This document shows positions 17,924-25,839 of a stretch of 64,000 nt of DNA, piece by piece (position 1 is the first letter of the stretch; each line of letters opens with the position of its first letter). Location: assembly GCA_035762545.1 (NCBI GenBank), contig DASTOM010000019.1, positions 99,948-163,947 on the forward strand. The letters are read 5' to 3'. Position numbers and translations under genes: made by a program. This DNA is from JANQRA01 sp035762545. Its GTDB lineage: Bacteria > Actinomycetota > Acidimicrobiia > Spongiisociales > ZC4RG35. The notes below the pieces were generated by a model. The model was not told the origin of the DNA. It searched no databases and was given only the letters and a program-made list of their open reading frames with translations.

Positions 17924-18334
17924 ATGGGCATCACACGACCTGTCCCCGAGAATCATCACGCCCCCGGTGGCCAGTACAGCCATGTGGCCATCGCCCCGGC
18001 GGGGAGGCTTGCCTTCATCGCCGGTCAGGTTGCGATTGGCCCGGACGGGAATCTGGTGGGCGAGGGCGACCTGGCTGCGCAGACCGCTCAGGTCTTCGCC
18101 AACCTGAAGAACATCATCGACAACCTCGGCGCCACACCGGCAGACATCGCCGAGCTTCGCACCTTCATCGTGGGAGACGATGTGGTACCGAGATTCCGGG
18201 AAGCACGAAAGGCGGCATTCGACGAGATGTTCCCCGATGGTCAGTACCCGCCCAACACTCTGCTGGTCGTAGCCGGTCTGGCGTCACCCGACATCGAAGT
18301 CGAGATCTCAGCGGTCGTGGCTCTCCCTGATTGA
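17924..18334 (+). CDS. RidA / YjgF family protein
   Basis: The 136-residue product contains FIAGQVAIGPDGNLVGEGDLAAQT in two pieces, NLKNIIDNLGA and a C-terminal region PPNTLLVVAGLASPDIEVEI, all typical of RidA/YjgF. Canonical RidA deaminates reactive enamine intermediates using an Arg in the R-x-x-x-x-V segment; here the matching stretch reads NTLLVVAGL, so that Arg is absent and the enzymatic role is uncertain. AAGGA sits 8 nt before the ATG. A large inverted repeat follows the stop. Confidence 0.83.
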   Translation: MGITRPVPENHHAPGGQYSHVAIAPAGRLAFIAGQVAIGPDGNLVGEGDLAAQTAQVFANLKNIIDNLGATPADIAELRTFIVGDDVVPRFREARKAAFDEMFPDGQYPPNTLLVVAGLASPDIEVEISAVVALPD

Positions 18335-18344
18335 CAGATCCCAG

Positions 18345-18420
18345 CCGTCTGTTGGGCGTCCTAATCTCCAAGGGGGGCAATCTTGGGAAGGGGGGCAAGA
18401 TTCGGACGCCCAACACACGG
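18345..18420. repeat. Large imperfect inverted repeat (about 23-bp arms) with G-rich loop
   Basis: Bases 18345-18367 pair with 18398-18420 with two mismatches; the inner part GTTGGGCGTCC (18351-18361) and GGACGCCCAAC (18404-18414) is perfect. The 30-base loop holds two copies of AAGGGGGGCAA and the segment AATCTTG, which can pair with CAAGATT (18396-18402) instead of the outer arm. It lies between the convergent RidA and sensor kinase genes. It could be a bidirectional terminator or a small dispersed repeat. Confidence 0.7.
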
Positions 18421-18427
18421 CTCGAAA

Positions 18428-19450
18428 TCACAACAGCGGCAGCGTCACCTCGAATCTCGACTCGTCGCCGTCGTGGTGGTATTCGAGAGTGCCTCGCATC
18501 AGTCGCATCAGCTCCTGGCTGACCCAGAGACCGAGACCAAGTTGCGCAGGTGTGTGTTGGGAGGCATCGTCGCCCAGCATGCGGGCTAGTTCGGCCGGCA
18601 ATCCGGCACCTTCGTCCTTGACAGCGAGAATGCCACGCCCTTCCCGACTGGCGATGAGGACGGTCACCCGCCCCTTGCCGTGAGTGAGCGCATTGGTGAG
18701 GAGGTTGCGTACCACCTGGCGGAACCGCACCGGGTCACCATGGGCCACGATGTCGCCACTGGCCACGACCTCGACATCGGTGGCCCGCTTGCCCAACGCT
18801 TCCATCACCTGGGCGAGATTGGCACCCAGGTTCAGGTTCACGTCAGCGACACGCAGCTCGCCACGCTCGATGCTTGCGGCGGTCAACAGATCCTCGATGA
18901 CCCCGCCGAGGTCGGCCGCCTGCTCCGTCATCTGCTGAACGACTCGAGCGCGGGTCTCATCGCTCAGAGGAGTCCGGGATTCGAAGAGGAGGTTGGCGTA
19001 TCCCACGACGGCCGACAACGGCGTGGCCAGATCCCGGCTCACCGCTTTCACGAAGTTCGATTGATCCCGAACCAAATCGGCCGCCCCTTGGCCGACGCCG
19101 CCGACGCCGGTGATGTTCCTGAAAACGAGCAGGGTCAGGTTGGCCGAGGTCAACGGTTTGACGGAAAGGCGGATCAGGTCCTGGTCGGTCCGGTACTCGG
19201 CGAGGGCCCCCCCGGTCCGTTCGGCGTTCTCGATTATGTCGAGAACCAGGTTCGCGGTCTCGTCGTCGAGGACGTCGGCGATGTGGTCACCGGGACGTAC
19301 CGGGTGGCTGAACACCGTGGACATCGGTCGATTGACATGCACCACGCGGCGGTCGAAATCGACCTCGACGATCGTTTCGGGCAGCGTGGCGAGAATCTCT
19401 TCGAACCCAGCCGGTTCGGGGGGAGCTAGCTCAGTGCGGTGCCGAAACAC
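18428..19450 (-). CDS. PAS-type sensor histidine kinase lacking the phospho-acceptor His
   Basis: The 340-residue protein has an N-terminal PAS-like region (about 15-115), a HisKA-like helix and a HATPase domain. ATP-site boxes are present: N-box LLTNALTHG (Asn253), G1 DEGAG (279-283) and G2 LGLGL. In the H-box, where SHELRTPL is expected, the sequence reads SRDLATPL: Arg139 (codon CGG at 19034-19036) sits where His should be, and no nearby His replaces it. It has no membrane helix, so it is cytosolic. No response regulator is adjacent. It may be a pseudokinase or signal through another domain. The start is GTG. Confidence 0.82.
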   Translation of the reverse strand: MFRHRTELAPPEPAGFEEILATLPETIVEVDFDRRVVHVNRPMSTVFSHPVRPGDHIADVLDDETANLVLDIIENAERTGGALAEYRTDQDLIRLSVKPLTSANLTLLVFRNITGVGGVGQGAADLVRDQSNFVKAVSRDLATPLSAVVGYANLLFESRTPLSDETRARVVQQMTEQAADLGGVIEDLLTAASIERGELRVADVNLNLGANLAQVMEALGKRATDVEVVASGDIVAHGDPVRFRQVVRNLLTNALTHGKGRVTVLIASREGRGILAVKDEGAGLPAELARMLGDDASQHTPAQLGLGLWVSQELMRLMRGTLEYHHDGDESRFEVTLPLL

Positions 19451-19476
19451 GTGGTGTCAACCTTGGGGGTATGCCA

Positions 19477-19501
19477 GAACCGGCCTCTGAGAGGCCGGTT
19501 C
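19477..19501 (-). terminator. Perfect 11-bp stem-loop after the small peptide gene
   Basis: GAACCGGCCTC (19477-19487) and GAGGCCGGTTC (19491-19501) form an 11-bp stem with a 3-base loop. It begins 24 bases downstream of the small gene's stop and lies before the sensor kinase start on the same strand. There is no T-run after it, so factor-dependent or partial termination is as likely as a classical intrinsic terminator. Confidence 0.6.
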
Positions 19502-19524
19502 CAACATGATTCCGGGCCAGGGGA

Positions 19525-19617
19525 TCAACTCATGTCGCTGAGAGATGCAAGCGCGGGTGCCGCTGCAGCGAACGACGAAAGGACGAGAAGTGCGAGGATG
19601 GAGAGACGACGACGCAT
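19525..19617 (-). CDS. Small secreted or membrane peptide (30 residues)
   Basis: A 30-codon frame starts at ATG 19617 with AAGGAGGT six bases upstream, one of the best Shine-Dalgarno matches in the window. The peptide reads MRRRLSILALLVLSSF, then AAAAPALA, then SLSDMS: a basic n-region, a hydrophobic core and an AxA-type cleavage site leaving six residues. It may be a secreted hexapeptide-like signal, a membrane microprotein or the stump of a larger secreted protein. A strong stem-loop follows the stop. It lies between the BTAD regulator and the sensor kinase, both on the same strand. Function unknown. Confidence 0.6.
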   Translation of the reverse strand: MRRRLSILALLVLSSFAAAAPALASLSDMS

Positions 19618-19720
19618 TTGTGGACCTCCTTATGCCCGGGAACCTGTGTCGTACCGAGAATCTGCATCAGAGGTCTCTCGCTACTGTCTCAACCCGGGTC
19701 GGAGCCTTCCGCCACCCGTC

Positions 19721-22700
19721 TCAGGATGCGTTGGCGCGTTGCCCGCGGGTTGTCACCTGATGTCCGTCGGCACGGAGAGCGGCCAAGTCGCGACGAACAG
19801 TGGTCGGACTCACACCGAGCGCCTCCGCGATGTGATCCACGGTGGCGGCGGCCCCCTGCACACTGGTCTCGTCGAGGACACGCAGGAGCCGTTGTCTTCG
19901 CAGCAGGATCGGGTCGGTGATGGCGGCATCATCGGGCTGCTCTACGGTCCAGGTGACCCGTACCAGGTCATCCTCGGTGAGGGAACGCCCGGTCGGTGCG
20001 TCGTCTCGTGGGAGGACGACATCCACGCGGGTGGCGGAGAACGTATTTGCCCGCGCTGCGATGGCGCGATGCTCGGGAACGCGGGCGATCGCTTGATCGA
20101 CACCACTCGGACCGAGTCCTGCCAGAGCGTCGAGCAGCAGCCGGTGCGCTTCGAGTGCGGCTGTCTTCGCTGTACCCCGGTCCCCGGCCGCTTCGGCTGC
20201 GATGGCGAGCCGGTGGTGGATCAGATACGGCCGCTCCACCCCGGACGGGGTGTCGTCGGCGGCCTCGGAAGCGAGTGCCAGCCCCGCGTCGATCTCTCCT
20301 GATGCGATGAGGGCAATTGCCCTGATCGACTTCAACTCCACGGCGAGGTGATCGAGACCACCCTCGCCCGCTCTGGCTTCGGCCCGGTCCAACACGGCGA
20401 TGGCTTCGGCGGGTTGGTCGTCCTCGAGGGCGAGCAGCGCCAAGGATCTGAGGTGTTGGACTTCGAGAACCACGTTCTCGACACCCAGCTCCGTCAGGCT
20501 CTCCTCGAGAAGCTCCCTGGCGTGGTCCCGGTCTCCGGCTCGAGCCGCGACTCCGGCGAGGATCTCCAGACACTGTGCTGCGCGTGCTCGGTCGCCGAAC
20601 TCCTCGAACATCCGGAGCGCACGTTGAGCGTCCTCCCGGGCCCGCACATCACTGCCGAGGAGGTTGTGCCGACCGTGTGCCGAGTTCACAAGCACCATCG
20701 CCTCACCGCGCCGGTTGCCCAGTTGTTCGAATATGAGGGCGGCGCGGTCGTACCTCTCCAGGGCGTCGGCGACGTGACCGACGACCAGGGTCAGGTTGGC
20801 GAGGTTGGTCAGGTTCACCCCCTCACCGTGGCGATATCCGATCTCGCGGCACAACTCGATAGCCATCTCGTAGGCGGCCGCGGCTCGATCACTCTGCCCA
20901 CCGGCACGATAAGCGCGACCCTGGATGCCTGCCACCTCGGCTCGCCCACGGGTGTCCCGTTCGCGATCGAAGACCTCGAGCGCCGTGTCCAACAGCTGAA
21001 GGGCAGGCTCCACCTTCTGGACCTCGACGAGGGTGGAGGCGAGCTCGGTCAAGGCGCGGGCCCTTGTCTTCGGGAGCTTGGCCGACGCAACGGCATCTTC
21101 GAGGGGGCGGATGGCATCCACCGGCTTGCCCGACCAACGGCGGATGGCCCCCTCGGCTATCAAGGCAGTCGCCACCATGTCACCGCCCCCGGTCTCCCGT
21201 TCCATCGCCACCGAGTGCACGGCGCTCTCGACGGCAGCGGACAGATCGCCCTCCTGCGCCTTCAGGGATGCTCTCCTGCGTTCCACATCACCCCGCACGT
21301 CAACTATCGATTCGGCGAGCTCAGCCATCTCCTCGATCACGTCGGCCTGTTCGGAACGACGGCCGAGGACGTTGAGAGCGTCCTCGAGATGTCTCAGGAT
21401 CAGGTAGCGCTCGCCGTCGGGGAGGTCTGCTGCGATCGAGGTCTCCCGGGCTGCCTGGAGATGCTGCCGGGCGGTGCCATAGGCGCTGAGCTCGATGGCA
21501 CGCAGACCCGCCGCTCTGAGGTAGTCGGTCGCCTGGACCGCCTCGCCGGCCTCGCGGAAGTGGTGGCCTATGGCCTCGATGTTCTCCGGAGCCAGCTCCG
21601 AGATCGACTGGGCCACCGCGCGGTGGATGGCCACCCTTCTCTGTGCGGGAACAGACTCGTAGACCACCTGGCGTGCCTGGTCATGGGCGATGTGGAAACG
21701 TCCCGCCGAATCCTCGACGAGCAGACCGCGGAACAGCAGCTCGTCTATTGCCCGTAACAGCTCCGGTTTGTCGAGTGTGGCCACCCGGCTGATCAGGCTC
21801 ACGTCGATGTGATCACCGATTATCGAAGCCACCTCGTACACCCCGAGCACCTCGGGCGACAGGAGGGACATGCGCGCCTCGATGATGACCCGGACGCGCG
21901 GGGCCACCGGAATGATCCCGTCGTCGATCTGGCTAGCCAGCACCTCGATCGGGTCCGACCCTGCTGAGAAGAGGCCACGGTCCCTCAGGGTGAGGAGTGT
22001 TTCCAGCGTGAAGAGGATGTTCCCGCCGGTTTGGCGGTGGATCCTGGTGGCGATCCCCGAATCGAGTCGGGTCGTTCCGAGACTGCGTCTGATCATCTCC
22101 TCGAGCTCGAAGACAGATAGTGGGGACAGAATCGCCCGACCCAGACCGGCGCTCCTGTCGAGTTGCCGAAGGGTGTCCCAGACCTCGGCGTCACCGCGCG
22201 CCTCCTCACTTCGATACGCCAGGACGAGCAACACCTGGGAGTGAGCCAAACGCACAGCCAACTGCTTGAGGACAGCGAGGGTGTCCCGGTCCGACCATTG
22301 GACGTCGTCGATGATCACGACATGGGGCGAGATGTCGCCCAGGGAGGCGAGGATGTGGACCAGGGCCTCGAGCATTCGTGTGGACTCTTCATCGGGCCGC
22401 AGTTGCTGGGACTTGGTCCCCGTTTCGCCACCGCCGCCGAGGACGGGAGCGAGACGCGCGGCACTCTGCAGCCAGATGGGGTCGACCTGCTCGGTCAACT
22501 GCTCGATCCGTAACGGGCTCAACGAGTTGAGTAGATCGATGATCGGGCCGAAGGGGCGGACCGCACCGGGACGTGCGTGCGCCCAGGTCACCTCGAACCC
22601 ACGCCACCGTGCGTCTTCCCCCATCTCGACAGCCAGCCGGGTCTTACCGATTCCAGGCTCACCTTCGACCATCACGACCCCACCGTTCCCGCCGAGGACC

Positions 22701-23566
22701 TGCTCCAGGGCATCCACGAGGATCCGTCGTTCCGAGTCCCTGCCTACGAAGGGAGTCTCACCCGCCCCTCCGGCGAGGATCGCAGTTGGGGCGGTGGACG
22801 CAGCGGGCTCGACCCGGGACCTCCGATGGCGGAGAACCCGCTCGTAGATGTGCTGGGTCGGAGCCGACGGTTCGGTCCCGAGTTCCTCGGCCAGGACCGA
22901 CCTGAGACGCTCGTACTGGTCGATGGCCTCGGTGGTCCGTCCCAGGAGGAAGTTGAGACGCATGACCTCACGGTGACCGTCTTCGCTGAGGGAGTCATGG
23001 TGGGTGAGGCGGCGGGCAAGATCGAGGGCCTCCTCGTAGTCGCCTCCCGCCTTGGTCGATGTGACGAGACGACGCAGGGCCGTCAGGTACTTCTGCCGAT
23101 AGTGCTCCTGCTCGGCGACCACCCAGTCGTCGAAGTACCCGGCGAGAAAGTCCCCGCGGTACAACTCGACGCATCTGCGAAGACGCGAAGGCTCGTTCGG
23201 GTCCGGGTCACCGCCCATGTCCTGGTCCGGCTTGAACGAGCTGTCGAACTCCTCGACGTCCAGCCAGTAGGAGGCTTCGGTGTTGAACGTCAGAGTGTCG
23301 CTGGTCGCCTTGAGATGGGTGACCCCTCCGACGTTGACCACGTCTTGGATCTGCCAGAGGGCGTGGCTGAGCCGTCGTCGCGCCCGACTGTCGGGGAGAT
23401 CGGGCCAGAAAGTCCCTGCCAGCAGATCCCGGGAGATGGGTCGTTGCCGGTTGGCCACCAGGTAGGCGAACAAAGAGCGCCCGGTCCGGGAGGCGATCGG
23501 CGGGAGCGAAGTGGCGCCGCGTTCGAGGAGGAATCCACCAAACAGATGAATTCGAAGAGGCTCCAT
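19721..23566 (-). CDS. BTAD/SARP-type regulator with LuxR-family-like ATPase, TPRs and C-terminal DeoR-type HTH
   Basis: The 1281-residue protein opens with an OmpR-like winged helix (LRIHLFGGFLLE to about residue 100) and a bacterial transcriptional activation domain (about 105-250). An AAA-type ATPase follows with Walker A GEPGIGKTRLA and Walker B VVIIDDVQWSD, then a long TPR region. The last 55 residues (TVDHIAEALGVSPTTVRRDL) form a second, DeoR-like helix-turn-helix, which is unusual. It should be a cytosolic DNA-binding activator of a pathway gene set, not identified here. TACCTT lies 6 nt before the ATG, fitting a leaderless message. Confidence 0.87.
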   Translation of the reverse strand: MEPLRIHLFGGFLLERGATSLPPIASRTGRSLFAYLVANRQRPISRDLLAGTFWPDLPDSRARRRLSHALWQIQDVVNVGGVTHLKATSDTLTFNTEASYWLDVEEFDSSFKPDQDMGGDPDPNEPSRLRRCVELYRGDFLAGYFDDWVVAEQEHYRQKYLTALRRLVTSTKAGGDYEEALDLARRLTHHDSLSEDGHREVMRLNFLLGRTTEAIDQYERLRSVLAEELGTEPSAPTQHIYERVLRHRRSRVEPAASTAPTAILAGGAGETPFVGRDSERRILVDALEQVLGGNGGVVMVEGEPGIGKTRLAVEMGEDARWRGFEVTWAHARPGAVRPFGPIIDLLNSLSPLRIEQLTEQVDPIWLQSAARLAPVLGGGGETGTKSQQLRPDEESTRMLEALVHILASLGDISPHVVIIDDVQWSDRDTLAVLKQLAVRLAHSQVLLVLAYRSEEARGDAEVWDTLRQLDRSAGLGRAILSPLSVFELEEMIRRSLGTTRLDSGIATRIHRQTGGNILFTLETLLTLRDRGLFSAGSDPIEVLASQIDDGIIPVAPRVRVIIEARMSLLSPEVLGVYEVASIIGDHIDVSLISRVATLDKPELLRAIDELLFRGLLVEDSAGRFHIAHDQARQVVYESVPAQRRVAIHRAVAQSISELAPENIEAIGHHFREAGEAVQATDYLRAAGLRAIELSAYGTARQHLQAARETSIAADLPDGERYLILRHLEDALNVLGRRSEQADVIEEMAELAESIVDVRGDVERRRASLKAQEGDLSAAVESAVHSVAMERETGGGDMVATALIAEGAIRRWSGKPVDAIRPLEDAVASAKLPKTRARALTELASTLVEVQKVEPALQLLDTALEVFDRERDTRGRAEVAGIQGRAYRAGGQSDRAAAAYEMAIELCREIGYRHGEGVNLTNLANLTLVVGHVADALERYDRAALIFEQLGNRRGEAMVLVNSAHGRHNLLGSDVRAREDAQRALRMFEEFGDRARAAQCLEILAGVAARAGDRDHARELLEESLTELGVENVVLEVQHLRSLALLALEDDQPAEAIAVLDRAEARAGEGGLDHLAVELKSIRAIALIASGEIDAGLALASEAADDTPSGVERPYLIHHRLAIAAEAAGDRGTAKTAALEAHRLLLDALAGLGPSGVDQAIARVPEHRAIAARANTFSATRVDVVLPRDDAPTGRSLTEDDLVRVTWTVEQPDDAAITDPILLRRQRLLRVLDETSVQGAAATVDHIAEALGVSPTTVRRDLAALRADGHQVTTRGQRANAS

Positions 23567-23572
23567 AACGTC

Positions 23573-23637
23573 AAGGTACCCGCGAGAGTTCTGGTAATCG
23601 ACCTCGAAGAAGGTTCCTGATTCGCCATCGGTAGGTT
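23573..23637. promoter_or_regulatory. Divergent -10 boxes between BTAD regulator and SDR
   Basis: Minus strand: TACCTT (23573-23578), 6 nt before the ATG of the BTAD regulator. Plus strand: TAGGTT (23632-23637), 6 nt before the GTG of the SDR gene. No Shine-Dalgarno is present on either side. Confidence 0.45.
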
Positions 23638-23643
23638 CGCGGG

Positions 23644-24282
23644 GTGCCCGAGCATCGAAGAGCCCTGATAATCGGTGCCAGCCGCGGAATCGGCCTCGGT
23701 CTGGTGAATGCCCACTTGGAGGCCGGTTGGGAGGTCCACGCCACCACCCGCCACGGGAATGCCGCGAATTCCGATCCCGGCGTCACGTGGCACCGTCTCG
23801 AGGTCCGGGATCGCGATCAACTGGACGTGATGGTCGCGGGCCTGCCTCGTCTCGACCGGATCGTCCACAACGCCGGAGTGCTCCGGGCGCCCCGCGCAGA
23901 GCTGATGGAAGTCAACACCAAGGCACCGATTCGAATCGTGCAGGCCCTGCTCGATGCAGCGCTCCTGTCATGGGACGGGCAGGTGGCGATAATGACCTCC
24001 CAAATGGGTTCTCGCCGTGGTCGGACCGGGAGTCTCGGCGACTACGGCGACTCAAAGGCGGCGCTGAATGACGAATTCCGCGCTCGCGCCGATGAGTGGA
24101 GACGTCTAGGGGCGATCGCGATCGTCATCCACCCGGGCTGGGTCAGGACGGACATGGGTGGGCCGGGAGCGTCTATCTCGATCGATCAGAGTGTTCGTGG
24201 GACGATGCGGCTTCTGGACGGTCTCACCGCGGCAGACCACGGGAGTTTCCTCACTTGGGACGGGCGGGTTCATCCCTGGTGA
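23644..24282 (+). CDS. Short-chain dehydrogenase/reductase
   Basis: This 212-residue SDR has the nucleotide-binding GASRGIG near the N-terminus, NAG after strand 4, Ser in MTSQMGS and the YxxxK motif as YGDSK. It resembles the short SniffER/CsgA-like branch of the family. The cofactor preference is likely NADP(H), from the Arg in GASRG and the basic residues after strand 2 (ATTRH). The substrate is unknown. The GTG start follows TAGGTT by 6 nt. Its 3' end overlaps the convergent acyltransferase gene by 13 bp. Confidence 0.85.
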   Translation: MPEHRRALIIGASRGIGLGLVNAHLEAGWEVHATTRHGNAANSDPGVTWHRLEVRDRDQLDVMVAGLPRLDRIVHNAGVLRAPRAELMEVNTKAPIRIVQALLDAALLSWDGQVAIMTSQMGSRRGRTGSLGDYGDSKAALNDEFRARADEWRRLGAIAIVIHPGWVRTDMGGPGASISIDQSVRGTMRLLDGLTAADHGSFLTWDGRVHPW

Positions 24283-24962
24283 CCATCCCATTCCGAACGC
24301 GGGGGACCGGAGACCTCCGTGCCCGGGAAACGGGAGATCGTCTCAGAGATCCATTCTGACCAAGCCGTCATCAGCGACGTCTCACCCGCGCCGGAGTCCA
24401 ATGCCGTACCCACCACGAGTCTCAACGGAGCACGTCTCAGCTTGTTGTCCAAACCAAAGGTCTGACCCGTACCGATCACTGCAACCGGGAGCAGAGGGAC
24501 TTCGGCCCGGCAGGCCAGCCAGGCAGCGCCCCGTCTCGGCGGGAGCGTGCCCCAATGCGAGACTCTGGTGGCCTCGGGGAACACGCCCACGACCTCTCCG
24601 GCTGCCAGGGCGCTCAAAGCCGTCCGCACTGCACCAATGGGTCGTCGTTGGCGTGGTGTCGGGATGGCGCCGTAGCCGGTGATCAGCCAGTTGAGCAGCC
24701 TGCTCTCCGTGAACAGGTTGTCGAGTGCGAGGAAGCGGACCGGGCGGTCGAGACCACAGGCGATGACGGGCGGGTCGAAGTGGGAGTAGTGGTTGGCGGC
24801 GACCACGTAGGGCGCGGATGGGGGCATCGTCTCGCACTCCACCCGAAAGGAGAAGAACGTCCGGCCGACAGTCCGCAGGACAGGAGGGGAGACTGTCCAG
24901 AGGAACTTGCTTCGTAGCCAGGTGGAAGGCGGCCCTCCCTCGTGAATTCCGGTCGGAGTCAT
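24270..24962 (-). CDS. PlsC-like lysophospholipid acyltransferase
   Basis: The 230-residue protein carries the acyltransferase signatures: NHYSHFD (the HX4D catalytic motif), a PEATR segment in place of the PEGTR box, and VPLLPVAVIGTG. It should transfer an acyl group to lysophosphatidate or a related acceptor at the inner membrane. ATG 24962 is preferred to the frame start at 25112, which would run into the divergent SDR gene. It overlaps the stop of the upstream SDR by 13 bp. Confidence 0.84.
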   Translation of the reverse strand: MTPTGIHEGGPPSTWLRSKFLWTVSPPVLRTVGRTFFSFRVECETMPPSAPYVVAANHYSHFDPPVIACGLDRPVRFLALDNLFTESRLLNWLITGYGAIPTPRQRRPIGAVRTALSALAAGEVVGVFPEATRVSHWGTLPPRRGAAWLACRAEVPLLPVAVIGTGQTFGLDNKLRRAPLRLVVGTALDSGAGETSLMTAWSEWISETISRFPGTEVSGPPRSEWDGHQG

Positions 24963-25032
24963 GACGTGGCCGGGGGACGATACCCACGTCGGCTTCCTAG
25001 GGTTCGTCATCCCAGAGACAGGAGCGTGTCCG

Positions 25033-25839
25033 ATGAAACTCGACGGCAAAGTGGTGGCTGTGACCGGGGGCGGCAGCGGGATCGGACGGCAGCTCGTTGG
25101 CGAGCTTCTCACCAGGGGAGCAAGGGTGGCCGCGGTCGATATCCGTCAGCAGGCTCTCGATGAGACGGCCGGAATCGCCGAAGCAGGCGATCGACTGGTG
25201 ACGTTGGTGTGCGACGTCACCGACCGCGATGGCGTGGGTGCCTTGCCCGGGAAGGTGATAGACGCCCATGGCGCCGTCGACGGCTTGATCTCCAACGCCG
25301 GGATCATCCAGCCCTTCGTCAAGCTGATTGACCTCGACTACGAGACCATCGAGCGGGTGATCGACGTCAACCTCTACGGCACCATCAACATGGTCAAGTC
25401 CTTCCTTCCGTATTTGTTGGAACGACCCGTTGCCCACATCGCCAATGTGTCGAGCATGGGAGGTTTTCTCCCGGTGCCGGGACAGACGATCTACGGTGCG
25501 GCGAAGGCCGGTGTGAAGCTGCTGACCGAGGGGCTCTATGCGGAGCTCTTGGAGACGAACGTCGGCGTGTCGGTGATCATGCCAGGGGCGGTCGCCACGG
25601 ACATCACGTCCAACTCCGGGGTTGAGATTCCGGGCGGGATCGATGTCGAGGCAGCCGCCGAGTCACACCGGACCACCGCTCCGGACGAAGCGGCCCGGAT
25701 CATCCTCGACGGGATCGAGTCCGACGACCTGCACATCTTCGTGGGCCGTGATTCCCGCACGATGAATCTGCTGAACCGGGTCGCTCCGAAACGGTCGACG
25801 CACATCATCCAGAAGCGGATGAAGGATCTTCTCGGCTGA
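25033..25839 (+). CDS. Short-chain dehydrogenase/reductase
   Basis: The 268-residue SDR has TGGGSGIG (Rossmann loop), NAGII, Ser in NVSSMGG and the catalytic Tyr-Lys pair as YGAAK. The fold ends with PGAVATDI and a C-terminal basic helix. The Asp in AVDIR after strand 2 favours NAD(H). It is likely an oxidoreductase of a hydroxy compound; the substrate cannot be stated. AGGAG occurs 12 nt before the ATG. The 3' end overlaps the convergent molybdenum hydroxylase gene by 35 bp. Confidence 0.87.
   Translation: MKLDGKVVAVTGGGSGIGRQLVGELLTRGARVAAVDIRQQALDETAGIAEAGDRLVTLVCDVTDRDGVGALPGKVIDAHGAVDGLISNAGIIQPFVKLIDLDYETIERVIDVNLYGTINMVKSFLPYLLERPVAHIANVSSMGGFLPVPGQTIYGAAKAGVKLLTEGLYAELLETNVGVSVIMPGAVATDITSNSGVEIPGGIDVEAAAESHRTTAPDEAARIILDGIESDDLHIFVGRDSRTMNLLNRVAPKRSTHIIQKRMKDLLG

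Noticed and set aside
16874..18334. A 486-residue frame running into the RidA gene
   Set aside because: Everything before 17924 is antisense to the cyclase-ATPase gene; the ATG at 17924 has AAGGA and begins the RidA fold.
18331..18522. Frames giving peptides such as GGKIRTPNTRLE that resemble tRNA-adjacent spurious ORFs
   Set aside because: They are shadows of the large inverted repeat; no ribosome binding site and no tRNA was found.
19424..19460. tRNA-like start (GAGCTAGCTCAGTGCGG) near the sensor kinase start
   Set aside because: There is no matching T-arm, anticodon stem or acceptor partner within 90 bases, and the bases are used by the kinase reading frame.
23974..24282. Possible fusion of the SDR gene with the following acyltransferase because their ends overlap
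   Set aside because: They are convergent (opposite strands); the overlap is only at the 3' ends.
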